Notes: generated by a model not told the origin, from the letters alone. DNA of 35,044 nt from Paeniroseomonas aquatica (GCF_030409335.1 NZ_JAUFPN010000193.1:4677-39720); one strand, 5' to 3'. Positions 10,899-20,037 are shown, counted from the stretch's first letter. A program made the numbers and translations.

Positions 10899-11423
10899 AT
10901 GCCCGACCCGTCCGAGACCACCTTGCGCAACGCGACCATCGCCGTGCTCGTCGAGAACGAGGCGGGCATCCTGGCGCGCGTCGTCGGCCTGTTCTCCGGC
11001 CGCGGCTACAACATCGAGAGCCTGACCGTCGCCTCGGTCGATGCCGACCGCCGGCTGTCGCGCATCACCATCGTCACCTCGGGCACCGACATGGTGATCG
11101 AGCAGATCAAGGCGCAGCTCGACAGGCTGGTGCCGGTGCACAAGGTCAGCGACCTCACCCTCGAGGGCCCGCACATCGCCCGCGAGATGGCGCTGATCAA
11201 GGTGGTCGGCCGCGGCGAGCACCGGATGGAGGCGCTGCGCCTGGCGGACGCCTTCCGCGCCCGGGTGGTGGACGCGACCACCGAGAGCTTCGTCTTCGAG
11301 ATGACCGGCGCCGGCGAGAAGCTGGATGCTTTCATCGGCCTGATGCAGCCCATCGGCCTGGCCGAGGTTTCGCGCACCGGCGTCGTCGCCATCGCCCGCG
11401 GCCCCGGCGGCCTGCAGTCCTGA
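10899..11423 (+). CDS. ilvN: Acetolactate synthase, small regulatory subunit
   Basis: The regulatory partner of IlvB, giving valine feedback control and raising activity. The 174-residue protein has an N-terminal ACT domain (about 7-80, with VLVENEAGILARVVGLFSGR and the YNIESL motif) and a C-terminal ACT-like domain (about 90-170), the usual layout for the IlvN/IlvH family. ATG 10899 matches family starts. The longer frame from 10803 would overlap ilvB and has no family support. The ribosome site is weak. Confidence 0.95.
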   Translation: MPDPSETTLRNATIAVLVENEAGILARVVGLFSGRGYNIESLTVASVDADRRLSRITIVTSGTDMVIEQIKAQLDRLVPVHKVSDLTLEGPHIAREMALIKVVGRGEHRMEALRLADAFRARVVDATTESFVFEMTGAGEKLDAFIGLMQPIGLAEVSRTGVVAIARGPGGLQS

Positions 11424-12485
<1,062 letters not shown>

Positions 12486-12527
12486 AGCGGATTGCGGGGC
12501 GCGGGCCGGACGGGCAACAATCCCGTC

Positions 12528-13481
12528 ATGCCCGACGCCCCGCACCTCCCCGCCCCCCATATCCTGGCAGGCGACACCGAGCACCCCCGCGACTTCCTCG
12601 GCTACGGCCCCAACCCGCCCGACCCGCGCTGGCCCGGCGGCGCCCGCCTCGCGCTCTCCTTCGTGCTGAACTACGAGGAGGGGGGCGAGAATACCGTCCT
12701 CAACGGCGACCGCGGCTCCGAGGTCTATCTCCAGGAAGTCCCCGGCGGCACGCCCACGCTCGGCGAGCGCGCCATCACCGTCGAGACCCAATACGACTAC
12801 GGCGCCCGCGCCGGGGTCTGGCGCATCCTGCGGCTCTTCGCCGAGCGCGGCCTGCCGCTCACCATCTATGCCGTCGGCCGGGCGCTGGAGCTGAACCCGA
12901 CCGCGGCGCGGGCCTTCGCCGAGGCCGGGCACGAGGTCGCCTCGCACGGCTGGCGCTGGATCGACTACCGCACGGTGCCCGAGCATGTGGAGCGCGCCGA
13001 GATCGCCCGCTGCGTCGAGACCATCGCGCGGACCACCGGCGCCCCGCCGGTCGGCTGGTACACCGGCCGGGTCTCGCTCCGCACCCGCCGCCTCGTCGCC
13101 GAGCACGGCGGCTTCCTCTACGACAGCGACAGCTACGGCGACGACCTGCCCTACTACGTGCAGGCGGCGGGCAAGCCGCTGCTGGTGGTGCCCTACACCC
13201 TCGACAACAACGACATGAAATTCGCGGTGCCGCCGGGCTTCACCGCCAACGACGGCTTCACCCAGCACCTGACCGACGCCTTCGACTTCCTCCGCCGCGA
13301 GGGCCGGACCGCGCCCAAGATGATGTCGGTCGGGCTGCATTGCCGGCTCTCGGGCCGGCCGGGGCGGGCGGCGGCGCTGGAGCGCTTCCTCGACCACGTG
13401 GCCCGCCACCGGGATACCTGGGTCTGCCGCCGCGCCGACATCGCCCGCCACTGGCTGGCCGAGCATCCCCCACAAGAATGA
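12528..13481 (+). CDS. puuE: Polysaccharide-deacetylase-family protein, PuuE allantoinase-like
   Basis: A NodB-fold hydrolase of 317 residues. The N-terminal pattern PRDFLGYGPNPPDPRWPGG (20-38), followed by a VLNYEEGGEN segment, is the mark of PuuE, the metal-independent allantoinase. NodB-type positions include VETQYDYG (85-92) and ASHGWRWIDY (138-147). It starts 42 nt after ilvC and ends within 18 nt of a Bug-type binding protein start. No other purine-degradation gene is in the window, so the true substrate may be another amide or cyclic ureide; the family call is firm, the reaction less so. Confidence 0.82.
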   Translation: MPDAPHLPAPHILAGDTEHPRDFLGYGPNPPDPRWPGGARLALSFVLNYEEGGENTVLNGDRGSEVYLQEVPGGTPTLGERAITVETQYDYGARAGVWRILRLFAERGLPLTIYAVGRALELNPTAARAFAEAGHEVASHGWRWIDYRTVPEHVERAEIARCVETIARTTGAPPVGWYTGRVSLRTRRLVAEHGGFLYDSDSYGDDLPYYVQAAGKPLLVVPYTLDNNDMKFAVPPGFTANDGFTQHLTDAFDFLRREGRTAPKMMSVGLHCRLSGRPGRAAALERFLDHVARHRDTWVCRRADIARHWLAEHPPQE

Positions 13482-13498
13482 CAGCCAGGGAAAGCCTC

Positions 13499-14479
13499 AT
13501 GCTCATCCAGCGCCGCACCGCCATCGGCCTCGCCCTCTCCGCCCTCGCCGCGCCGGCGCTGGCCCAGACCCGCGGCGCCGTCCGCATCCTGGTCGGCTTC
13601 CCCGCCGGCGGCAGCGCCGATACCACCGCGCGGCTGGTCGCCGAGCGGCTGCGCGGCAGCTACGCCCAGACCGTGCTGGTCGAGAACCGGGTCGGCGCCG
13701 CCGGACGGCTGGCGGTGGAGGCGGCCAAGGCGGCCGAGCCGGACGGCACCACCATCCTGCTGACCCCGGCCAGCATGCTGGTGATCTTCCCCCACCTCTA
13801 CCGCCCGGCGACGCTGCGCTACGACCCCTTCGCCGACCTGCTGCCGGTGACGCCGGCCGGGGAATTCCCCTTCGCCATGGGCGTCGGCCCGATGGCCGGC
13901 AGCGTCGCGACCCTGGCGGATTTCCAGGCCTGGGGCCGCGGCCGGGCCGAGATCCCCTTCAGCAGCGCCGCCGCCGGCAGCATGCTGCATTTCCTCGGCG
14001 TGCAGCTGGCCAAGGCGACCGGGCTGGCGATGACCCATATCCCCTATCGCGGCAGCGCCCCGGCGATCCAGGATTTGATCGGCGGCCGCATCGCCACCAG
14101 CTTCCACCCGATGGTCGACCTGGCGCCGCAGGCCGCCGACCCCGGCGGGCCGGTGCGGCTGGCCGGGGTCTCCTCGGCGCAGCGGCTGCCGCGCTTCCCC
14201 GACGTGCCGACCTTCGCCGAGCAGGGCTTCCCGCAGCTCACCGGCAGCGAGTGGTTCGGCCTGTTCCTGCCGGCCCGCACCCCGGCGGCCACGGCGGCGG
14301 CGCTGCACCGCGCCGCGACCGAGGCCATCGCCACCCCGGAATACCGCGAGGCGATCGCCCGGCTGGAGCTGCGGCCCTATCCGCTGCCGGCCGCCGATTT
14401 CGCCGCCCGGATGCGGGCCGACTACGACAAGTGGGCGCCGATCATCGCCGAGAGCGGCTTCCGCCCCGAGGAGGGCTAG
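13499..14479 (+). CDS. Bug/TctC-type periplasmic binding protein (orphan)
   Basis: A tripartite-tricarboxylate-transporter receptor of 326 residues. The signal peptide MLIQRRTAIGLALSALAAPA has a cut after ALA at about 22. Family motifs include ILVGFPAGGSADTTAR, the VENRVGAAG loop, HIPYRGSAPA, and GSEWFGLFLPARTP near residue 245. Members bind carboxylates or other small organic acids. No TctA or TctB membrane genes are nearby, so it is an orphan receptor. ATG 13499 gives a normal signal peptide; an in-frame ATG at 13478 that overlaps the previous stop is the alternative. The adjacent PuuE-like enzyme hints at a linked substrate. Confidence 0.9.
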   Translation: MLIQRRTAIGLALSALAAPALAQTRGAVRILVGFPAGGSADTTARLVAERLRGSYAQTVLVENRVGAAGRLAVEAAKAAEPDGTTILLTPASMLVIFPHLYRPATLRYDPFADLLPVTPAGEFPFAMGVGPMAGSVATLADFQAWGRGRAEIPFSSAAAGSMLHFLGVQLAKATGLAMTHIPYRGSAPAIQDLIGGRIATSFHPMVDLAPQAADPGGPVRLAGVSSAQRLPRFPDVPTFAEQGFPQLTGSEWFGLFLPARTPAATAAALHRAATEAIATPEYREAIARLELRPYPLPAADFAARMRADYDKWAPIIAESGFRPEEG

Positions 14480-14754
14480 GCCGCCGCGGCCCGCCGCCCG
14501 GCCAGGTATTCGGCCCCCGCCGGCCCCGCCGCCTCGGCATGGGGGTGGCCGCGCGGCACGCTGAACATCCCGCCCGGCCCATGGGTGGTGGCGATGCCGT
14601 CGCGGCAGAGGGTGAAGGCCCCGGCCGTCACCAGCACCTTGGCGTCGAAGTCGTGGGTATGCAGCGGGGTCGCCTCGCCCGCGGCCAGGCTGCGCGGAAT
14701 GGCCTCGGCGAAGCCCTCGGCCCTGAGGACCGCGGCGAAATCCTGGGGCTCCAT
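14476..14754 (-). CDS. Small cupin-domain protein
   Basis: A single cupin barrel of 92 residues. The metal-binding motif is visible as HTHDFDAKVLVTAGAF (about 32-47) and later PRGHPHAE (about 69-76), giving three to four His/Glu ligands. Such small cupins sense or process small molecules; the substrate is unknown. GGAGG lies 7 nt before ATG 14754. Its stop shares a CTAG tetranucleotide with the stop of the convergent binding-protein gene. Confidence 0.8.
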   Translation of the reverse strand: MEPQDFAAVLRAEGFAEAIPRSLAAGEATPLHTHDFDAKVLVTAGAFTLCRDGIATTHGPGGMFSVPRGHPHAEAAGPAGAEYLAGRRAAAA

Positions 14755-14881
14755 GGCATGTCCTCCGGCCCGCGGGCCGGCCATCCCGGTGACGGCGGCA
14801 CCGCCCGTGCCCGCCGCAGTCTGCCGGGGGATGGGGCGAATGGGCAGCGGATAATGCGGCGGCGCGGCGGCGATTCCCGGC

Positions 14882-14910
14882 TTGCCCGGCCCTTGCGGGC
14901 TCGCTACGGT
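14882..14910 (+). promoter_or_regulatory. Putative sigma-70-type promoter of the leucine leader and leuA
   Basis: TTGCCC (14882-14887), a 17-nt spacer and TACGGT (14905-14910) within GCTACGGT resemble alphaproteobacterial housekeeping promoters. Transcription would begin near 14917, almost at the leader peptide ATG, so the leader may be translated with nearly no 5' untranslated region. Confidence 0.4.
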
Positions 14911-14919
14911 AACTTCCGC

Positions 14920-15027
14920 ATGAACCCGCGCGCCATCACCGATGCCCTGACCAGCGGCCCAGCCGCCGGCGGCCTCGCGCGCCTTCCCCTCGGCCTCCTG
15001 CTTCGACTTATCCGCCCCTGGGCGTGA
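14920..15027 (+). CDS. leuL: Leucine-rich leader peptide of leuA
   Basis: A 35-codon open frame ends 99 nt before leuA. Residues 19-30 contain seven leucines, and three of their codons are CTT and three CTC although CTG dominates in the neighbouring genes. That clustering is the classical sign of a transcription-attenuation leader whose translation stalls when leucyl-tRNA is scarce. Pairing segments follow at once: CCCCTG inside the last codons can pair with CAGGGG at 15053-15058, competing with a downstream hairpin. No strong ribosome site is visible. Confidence 0.65.
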   Translation: MNPRAITDALTSGPAAGGLARLPLGLLLRLIRPWA

Positions 15028-15090
15028 CGCGCGGCTGAAGGCCGGCTTCGCTCAGGGGATCTGGGCCCGGGGTCTGTGCCCCGGGGACCC
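15015..15090 (+). promoter_or_regulatory. Candidate leucine attenuator of leuA
   Basis: Two alternative pairings are visible. CCCCTG at 15015-15020 (end of the leader peptide) can pair with CAGGGG at 15053-15058. The downstream hairpin joins CCCGGGG (15066-15072) to CCCCGGG (15079-15085) around TCTGTG, extended by GGG (15063-15065) with CCC (15088-15090) past a 2-nt bulge. There is no T-run, so the terminator may need Rho or act by another route. Confidence 0.45.
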
Positions 15091-15126
15091 GAGGCGGATA
15101 CTGCGCGACGTGTAAGGATCTCCACC

Positions 15127-16716
15127 ATGGCCATCACCCATCCCAGCTTCGGCACGCTGGACGACAACCGCATCATCTTCTTCGACACCACCCTGCGGGA
15201 CGGCGAGCAGTCCCCGGGCTTCTCGATGAACCTCGAGGAGAAGCTGCGGATGGCGGAGGCCCTGTCCGAGCTGGGCGTCGACGTCATCGAGGCCGGCTTC
15301 GCCATCGCCTCCCCCGGCGACTTCGAGAGCGTGCAGTCGATCGCCCGCAAATTCGCCAAGGACGGGCCGGTGGTCGCCAGCCTCGGCCGCGCCAACCCGG
15401 CCGACATCCTGCGCAGCGCCGAGGCGCTGAAGCCCGCCGCCCGCAAGCGCATCCACATCGTGCTCGCCACCTCCGAGCTGCACATGCGGGTCAAGCTGCG
15501 CATGAGCCCGGAGGAGGTGCTGGACCTCACCACCTCCAGCGTCACGCTCGGCCGCCAGCATGCCGAGGACGTGGAGTGGTCGGCCGAGGACGGCAGCCGC
15601 TCGGACCCCGACTTCCTCTGCCGCTGCGTCGAGGCCGCCATCAAGGCCGGCGCCACCACCATCAACATCCCCGATACCGTCGGCTATTCGATGCCGGAGG
15701 ACATGGCCCGCATCTTCCGCGACCTGCGCAACCGGGTCCCGGGGATCGAGAAGGTCATCCTCTCCGCGCATAACCACAACGACCTCGGCATGGCCGTGGC
15801 GAACACCGTCGCCGCCATCCAGGCCGGCGTCCGGCAGATCGAGAGCACGATCAACGGCATCGGCGAGCGGGCCGGCAATGCCAGCCTGGAAGAAGTGGCG
15901 ATGGCGCTGCGGACCCGGCGCGACGCGCTGCCGTATACGAATTCCATTGTCCATCAGAAGCTGCTGAAGACCAGCAAGCTGCTGGCGACCATCACCGGCT
16001 TCGACGTGCAGCCGAACAAGGCCATCGTCGGCCGCAACGCCTTCGCGCATGAGAGCGGGATCCACCAGGACGGCGTGCTGAAGGATGCCTCGACCTACGA
16101 GATCATGACGCCCGAGAGCGTCGGCTGGACCACCAACAGCCTGGTGCTGGGCAAGCATTCCGGCCGGGCCGCCTTCCGCGACAAGCTGGCGACCCTCGGC
16201 TACACCGTCGGCGACAACCAGCTGAACGACGCCTTCCGCCGCTTCAAGGACCTCGCCGACCGCAAGAAGGTGGTCTACGATGAGGATGTCGTGGCCCTGG
16301 TCGACGACGAGGTGGTCCGCGGCAACGACCGGGTGAAGCTGCTGGCGCTGACGGTCGCGACCGGCCTCGGCACCAAGCCGATGGCGACCCTGGCGCTGGA
16401 AGTGGATGGCGACCGGCGGGACGGCATGGCGACCGGCGACGGCGCGGTGGATGCCACCTTCAACGCCATCCGCCATGCCTTCCCGCACGACGTCCAGCTC
16501 AAGCTCTATGCGGTCCAGAGCGTGACCGGCGGCACCGACGCCCAGGCCCGGGTCACCGTGCGGCTGGAGGAGGAGGGCAAGATGGTCGACGGCCAGGGCG
16601 CCGATACCGACACCATCGTCGCCTCGGCCCGGGCCTATGTGCATGCCCTGAACAAGCTGCTGGTGAAGCGCCAGCGGACCGCCCCGGGCGAGATCCAGGC
16701 CGCGCTCTCGGCCTGA
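15127..16716 (+). CDS. leuA: 2-isopropylmalate synthase
   Basis: Condenses 2-oxoisovalerate with acetyl-CoA, the first committed step of leucine synthesis. The 529-residue enzyme has an HMGL-like TIM barrel with DTTLRDGEQSPG (20-31), the metal-binding HNHNDLGMA, and the TINGIGERAGNASLEE motif. A linker and a C-terminal LeuA dimer domain for leucine feedback cover about 390-515. AAGGA stands 8 nt before ATG 15127, which fits family starts better than the upstream in-frame ATG 15076 located in the attenuator. Expression is probably controlled by the leader peptide. Confidence 0.97.
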   Translation: MAITHPSFGTLDDNRIIFFDTTLRDGEQSPGFSMNLEEKLRMAEALSELGVDVIEAGFAIASPGDFESVQSIARKFAKDGPVVASLGRANPADILRSAEALKPAARKRIHIVLATSELHMRVKLRMSPEEVLDLTTSSVTLGRQHAEDVEWSAEDGSRSDPDFLCRCVEAAIKAGATTINIPDTVGYSMPEDMARIFRDLRNRVPGIEKVILSAHNHNDLGMAVANTVAAIQAGVRQIESTINGIGERAGNASLEEVAMALRTRRDALPYTNSIVHQKLLKTSKLLATITGFDVQPNKAIVGRNAFAHESGIHQDGVLKDASTYEIMTPESVGWTTNSLVLGKHSGRAAFRDKLATLGYTVGDNQLNDAFRRFKDLADRKKVVYDEDVVALVDDEVVRGNDRVKLLALTVATGLGTKPMATLALEVDGDRRDGMATGDGAVDATFNAIRHAFPHDVQLKLYAVQSVTGGTDAQARVTVRLEEEGKMVDGQGADTDTIVASARAYVHALNKLLVKRQRTAPGEIQAALSA

Positions 16717-16731
16717 GCCCCGGACACGGCG

Positions 16732-16758
16732 AAGGCCCGGGTGGATCGCCCGGGCCTT
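16732..16758 (+). terminator. Terminator after leuA
   Basis: A perfect 10-bp stem (AAGGCCCGGG at 16732-16741 with its complement at 16749-16758) and a 7-nt loop lie 15 nt past the leuA stop. The short TT at the end of the stem is the only T-run. It also lies 28 nt downstream of the convergent nepR stop. Confidence 0.75.
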
Positions 16759-16786
16759 GTCGGATCACTGGGGTGGGGCGGGGGGC

Positions 16787-16987
16787 CTATTTCTTGGAGG
16801 CGTCCCGGTCCCCTTCGATGAGGCGGAGCAGATCCTCGGGGATCGGCTCCTGCGCCACCGTGTCGTATAGCTGGTGCAGCCCGCGCTTCAGCCAGACATC
16901 GAAGGCTTGATCCACCTCCTTGCCCTCCTGGTCGGTGCCGGATTTCGCCGGGCCGGTTGCACGCTTCTTGTCGCTCTTGCCCATCAT
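16787..16987 (-). CDS. nepR: NepR-type anti-sigma factor of the general stress response
   Basis: Binds and silences the EcfG sigma factor until phosphorylated PhyR takes it away. The 66-residue product has a Lys-rich disordered start and the NepR core: helix FDVWLKRGLHQLYDTV (29-44), EPIP (47-50), then LLRLIEG. The start is uncertain. ATG 16987 gives a typical NepR; ATG 17050, only 6 nt after the sigma gene stop, would add 21 residues with AGT, AGG and TTG codons that look non-coding. It is the third gene in the row ecfG2-ecfG1-nepR. Confidence 0.88.
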   Translation of the reverse strand: MMGKSDKKRATGPAKSGTDQEGKEVDQAFDVWLKRGLHQLYDTVAQEPIPEDLLRLIEGDRDASKK

Positions 16988-17056
16988 CCCGGCCGCCAAG
17001 CACGGGCTGGGGGCGACCCTCGGCAGGGGCGCCACCGAACTCCGCATCATGTCACA

Positions 17057-17665
17057 CTAGACCGCGGAACGAGCTTCGCCAACTGCGACCGTATCGGTTC
17101 GGCCATCATGCTTGCCGGTACGCACCGGGGCCGGGTGCTCCTCGCCGGTCAGCCAGGTCTGCAGCTGGCGGCGGGCCCGGAAGACGCGGCTTTTCGCCGT
17201 GCCGACGGCGCAGCCGGTCGCCTGGGCCACTTCCTCATAGGACAGGCCCTGCAGCACCACCATGAACAGCGCCTCGCGCTGGTCGGAGGGCAGCTTGCCC
17301 AGGGCGCGGCTCAGCTCCTTCAGCACCAGCCGGTCCTCATGCGCCCCCGAGACGGCGAAGGCGCTCATCGGCAGGTCGTCGATGTCGGTGGTCTCGCGCT
17401 GCTTGCGGAGGGTGCTGATGAAGCGGTTGCGCAGGATGCGATGCATCCAGGCGGCGAAGTTGGTGCCGGGCGTGAAGCTGTCCTTGGCGGCCAGCGCATT
17501 GGCCACGGCGTCCTGGACCAGATCCTCGGCCGCGGCGCGGTTGCGGGTCAGCGCCAGCGCCTGCACCCGCAGCTTCGGCAGCAGGGCGACGAGCTGGCCG
17601 TGGAATTCGGCGGCGGTGCTGACGGCGCGGGCCTGCGTCGGTGCGATGTCGGTGGTGCCGTCCAT
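17057..17665 (-). CDS. ecfG: EcfG-type general stress sigma factor (first copy)
   Basis: An ECF sigma factor of about 202 residues that directs RNA polymerase to general stress promoters. Region 2 runs from LLPKLRVQALALTRN through AAEDLVQDAVANAL to AAWMHRILRNRFI; region 4 contains LPSDQREALFMVVLQGLSYEE and CAVGTAKSRVFRARR. A 30-residue polar tail follows. ATG 17665 is preferred since GAGGGG precedes it by 9 nt, whereas ATG 17686 has no ribosome site. Adjacency to nepR identifies it as the likely NepR client. Confidence 0.88.
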   Translation of the reverse strand: MDGTTDIAPTQARAVSTAAEFHGQLVALLPKLRVQALALTRNRAAAEDLVQDAVANALAAKDSFTPGTNFAAWMHRILRNRFISTLRKQRETTDIDDLPMSAFAVSGAHEDRLVLKELSRALGKLPSDQREALFMVVLQGLSYEEVAQATGCAVGTAKSRVFRARRQLQTWLTGEEHPAPVRTGKHDGRTDTVAVGEARSAV

Positions 17666-17744
17666 AGTCCCATTCCCCTCGGTCATCTGAGGAGGAGTGA
17701 CCGGCGCCGCCCGAAGGATGCATCACGCACGCGTCAGATGCATT

Positions 17745-18242
17745 TTAATCCATCACGGGGTCGGGAGCGACCCGGCCGAGCTGGTCCGCCAGCAGCCGCC
17801 GCGCCCGGGACACCCGGGCCTTCATGGTGCCGAGCGGCACGGCGCAGATGGCCGCCGCCTCGGCATGGGACAGCCCCTGGGCCCCGACCAGGATCACCGC
17901 CTCGCGCAGCAGCGGCGGCAGGCCCCGCAGCGCCCGGGTCAGGTCGCGCATCCGGCCCGGCACCTCCTGGTCGGCCGGCGATTCGCCCTCGGGCAGGGCC
18001 TCGGCCAGCCGCTGCTCGCGCCGGCGGGACCGCAGCTGCTCATGGAAGGTGTTGCGCACCACCGCCAGGCACCAGGCCCGCAGGTCGACCCCCTCGGCCT
18101 TGCCGTCCAGCGCCCGCAGGGTCCGCAGGACCGCCTCCTGCACCAGATCGTCGGCTTCGCTGCGGGATCCCGAGAGATATCGGGCGAAAGCCCTGAGCTC
18201 CGGCAACAATTGCGCGAGCGCTGCACGCAACGCGCGATCCAT
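17745..18242 (-). CDS. Second ECF sigma factor, EcfG-like
   Basis: A 165-residue ECF sigma factor with region 2 (LLPELRAFARYL, then EADDLVQEAVLRTLRAL and LRAWCLAVVRNTF) and region 4 (LRGLPPLLREAVILVGAQGLSHAEAAAICAVPLGT... split by a normal linker). It is a different protein from its neighbour, not a recent duplicate. The start is weakly defined: ATG 18242 fits the family but has no ribosome site; GTG 18257 is possible. It lies between ecfG1 and the divergent phyR, so it probably belongs to the same stress circuit, perhaps as a paralogue with its own promoter set. Confidence 0.82.
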   Translation of the reverse strand: MDRALRAALAQLLPELRAFARYLSGSRSEADDLVQEAVLRTLRALDGKAEGVDLRAWCLAVVRNTFHEQLRSRRREQRLAEALPEGESPADQEVPGRMRDLTRALRGLPPLLREAVILVGAQGLSHAEAAAICAVPLGTMKARVSRARRLLADQLGRVAPDPVMD

Positions 18243-18326
18243 GGCTTGTTCGGTCACGGCATGCTCAATATCAACCTGTATGGATTGGGGCGAGGATGTC
18301 CTTCGCGTGCGCAGGATGACAACGGC

Positions 18327-19073
18327 ATGAGCGCGATCGACCGGGCCGAATTGATCAGGGCTTTGCCCTATGCGCGGCGCTATGCCCGCGCCCTGACCGG
18401 CACGCAAGCCCAGGGCGACGCGGTGGTGGCGGATGCCCTGCGCCATGTCGTGACCGAGGCCTTCCCGGAAGGTGTCACCGCCCGCGCCATCCTCTACGGG
18501 GCGATCGGCGACGCGGTCCGCGCCGCCGATGCCGCGCCGCAGCCGGACAGCGCCGGCATGTCGCTGGTCCAGCGCATGCTGCTGCTGCTCACCGCGCTCG
18601 AGGAGCAGCCGCTGACCGCCGCCGCCGCCGCCTGCCGGATCCATCCGGCCGAGGCCGAGCACGAGCTGCGGATCGCCCGCGGCGGCCTGCTGACCGGCAT
18701 CACCGCCCGGGTGCTGATCATCGAGGACGAGCCGATCATCGCCCTCGACATCCAGGAGCTGGTGGAGCGCTGCGGCCACAGCGTCGTCGGCATCGCCGCG
18801 ACCGAGGCGGAGGCGGTGGCCATCGCCAGGGCGGAGCGCCCCGGGCTGGTCCTGGCCGACATCAACCTCGGCGCCGGCGGCGACGGCGCCAGCGCGGTCG
18901 CCCGGATCCTGCGCGACCTGACCGCCCCGGTCATCTTCGTCACCGCCTACCCCGAGCGGCTGCTGACCGGGGAGGCGGTGGAGCCCGCCTTCATCATCAC
19001 CAAGCCCTTCGACCCGACCACCCTGGCGGTCGCCACCTACCAGGCCGTCACCCGCGGGGTGCGGCCGGTCTGA
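18327..19073 (+). CDS. phyR: PhyR-type response regulator with sigma-like output domain
   Basis: The partner-switching activator of the general stress response. The 248-residue protein begins with an EcfG-like domain (about 5-118) that mimics sigma and captures NepR. A receiver follows (about 127-242) with acid pocket E133/D134, phospho-acceptor D178 (LADINLG), T206 and K226. [12 protein letters not shown] near 204-215 is the FATGUY motif of PhyR receivers. It is divergent from the sigma genes, with 84 bp between starts. No PhyK-type kinase is in the window. Confidence 0.95.
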   Translation: MSAIDRAELIRALPYARRYARALTGTQAQGDAVVADALRHVVTEAFPEGVTARAILYGAIGDAVRAADAAPQPDSAGMSLVQRMLLLLTALEEQPLTAAAAACRIHPAEAEHELRIARGGLLTGITARVLIIEDEPIIALDIQELVERCGHSVVGIAATEAEAVAIARAERPGLVLADINLGAGGDGASAVARILRDLTAPVIFVTAYPERLLTGEAVEPAFIITKPFDPTTLAVATYQAVTRGVRPV

Positions 19074-19140
19074 GCCGGGCCGCCCCGCGGCCTCACCACC
19101 TGTTGCGGCAGGCCGGCGAGGCCCGGTCCTCCCGCCACAG

Positions 19141-19165
19141 GCAACTCCGTTGCCAAGCCGGCGTT
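19141..19165 (+). promoter_or_regulatory. EcfG-like promoter candidate of the DUF1328 gene
   Basis: GCAAC (19141-19145), a 16-nt spacer and CGTT (19162-19165) match the general stress promoter pattern GGAAC-N16/17-CGTT with one mismatch. The expected start of transcription is about 25 nt before the gene. The same GCAAC form occurs before the glycine-zipper lipoprotein gene. Confidence 0.45.
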
Positions 19166-19195
19166 TCTCCGCAACAACCCGCCGCGGAGGCTGCC

Positions 19196-19360
19196 TTGCT
19201 CTACTGGACCCTGGTCTTCCTGGTGGTGGCCCTCGTCGCCGGCCTCTTCGGCTTCGGCGGCATCGCCTCCACCGCCGCCGGCATCGCCAAGATCCTCTTC
19301 GCCGTCTTCCTCGTGCTCTTCCTGGTGTCGCTGGTCTTCGGCGTCATCCGCGGCGCATGA
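19196..19360 (+). CDS. DUF1328-family small membrane protein with TTG start
   Basis: A 54-residue protein with two hydrophobic helices ([20 protein letters not shown], then the glycine-rich [14 protein letters not shown] and the second helix), the pattern of DUF1328/YtjA. These tiny inner-membrane proteins are often stress-induced; the function is unknown. The start is TTG 19196, five bases after GGAGG; no ATG or GTG fits the family. The next gene begins in its stop (ATGA), so the two are coupled. The upstream EcfG-like motif agrees with stress control. Confidence 0.85.
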   Translation: MLYWTLVFLVVALVAGLFGFGGIASTAAGIAKILFAVFLVLFLVSLVFGVIRGA

Positions 19361-20037
19361 GCCTGCCGCGCATGCCGCGGCGCGGCCTGCTGCCGGTGCT
19401 GCTGCTGGCGGCGGCCGTGCCCGGCCGGCTGCCGGCGCAGGCCCCGCCGGCCCGGGGCTCGGACCTCTGGTTCGACCCGACCCAGCTGCCCTCCTTCACC
19501 GGCACCGTCGAGCGCTACCTGTCGAACCCCCGGGGGGAGGTCGATGCGCTGATGTTCCGGGAAGGGCCCCAGGTCTGCTTCCCGCCCGACGTCGCCGCCG
19601 CGGTCCGCCAGGTCGCCGCGCCGGGCCGGTCGATCATCGTCTGGGGCATCCGCGCCCGCAACGCGCCTGTCATCACCATGCTGGCCTTCGCCCCCGGCGC
19701 CGAGGTGACGCCGGTGGTGGTCGACCGCTTCTACTGGCGGCTCTCCGGCCGCCAGGCCAGCGAGGGGGCGGAGCCGCTCAGCCTCGAGGGCGTGGTGCGG
19801 CAGCCCTACTACACCCCGCAGGGCGAGGTCGCCGGCGCCATCCTCGAGGATGGCAGCGTCGTCCTGCTGCCGGCCGGCACGGCCGAGCCCTTCCGCGACC
19901 TGCTCAGGCCCGGCCAGAAGCTGGCCGCCGCCGGCCCCGGCCGCGCCGGGGATGCGGGGCGCGCCCTGCTCGCCACCCAGATCGGTGCGGAGCCGGGGGC
20001 GATGCGCCCGGTGCCGCCGGGAGAGCCGCCCCGCTGA
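19357..20037 (+). CDS. Secreted protein of unknown function with an internal duplication
   Basis: A 226-residue protein with a signal peptide (about 1-29, with an Arg pair before the hydrophobic core). The function is not recognised. Two segments resemble each other: about 44-97 ([19 protein letters not shown], then QVCFPPDV) and about 140-193 ([19 protein letters not shown], then SVVLLPAG). Both show the pattern G-x-V-x(3)-Y-x(1-2)-[NT]P-x-GEV and end in a GxxxxxxG-type turn, suggesting two small beta-barrel (OB-like) domains. It overlaps the DUF1328 gene start/stop and its own stop overlaps the ABC transporter start, so the three form one coupled unit. Confidence 0.75.
   Translation: MSLPRMPRRGLLPVLLLAAAVPGRLPAQAPPARGSDLWFDPTQLPSFTGTVERYLSNPRGEVDALMFREGPQVCFPPDVAAAVRQVAAPGRSIIVWGIRARNAPVITMLAFAPGAEVTPVVVDRFYWRLSGRQASEGAEPLSLEGVVRQPYYTPQGEVAGAILEDGSVVLLPAGTAEPFRDLLRPGQKLAAAGPGRAGDAGRALLATQIGAEPGAMRPVPPGEPPR

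Noticed and set aside
17066-17093. GGAAC-N19-CGTA on the plus strand as a stress promoter
   Set aside because: The spacing is too long, the -10 is imperfect, and it points into the 3' end of the antisense sigma gene with no plus-strand gene behind it.
17706-17740. Repeated GATGCAT around 17.7 kb as an operator before the first ecfG gene
   Set aside because: Only two short copies of a self-complementary hexamer; too weak to support a regulator site.
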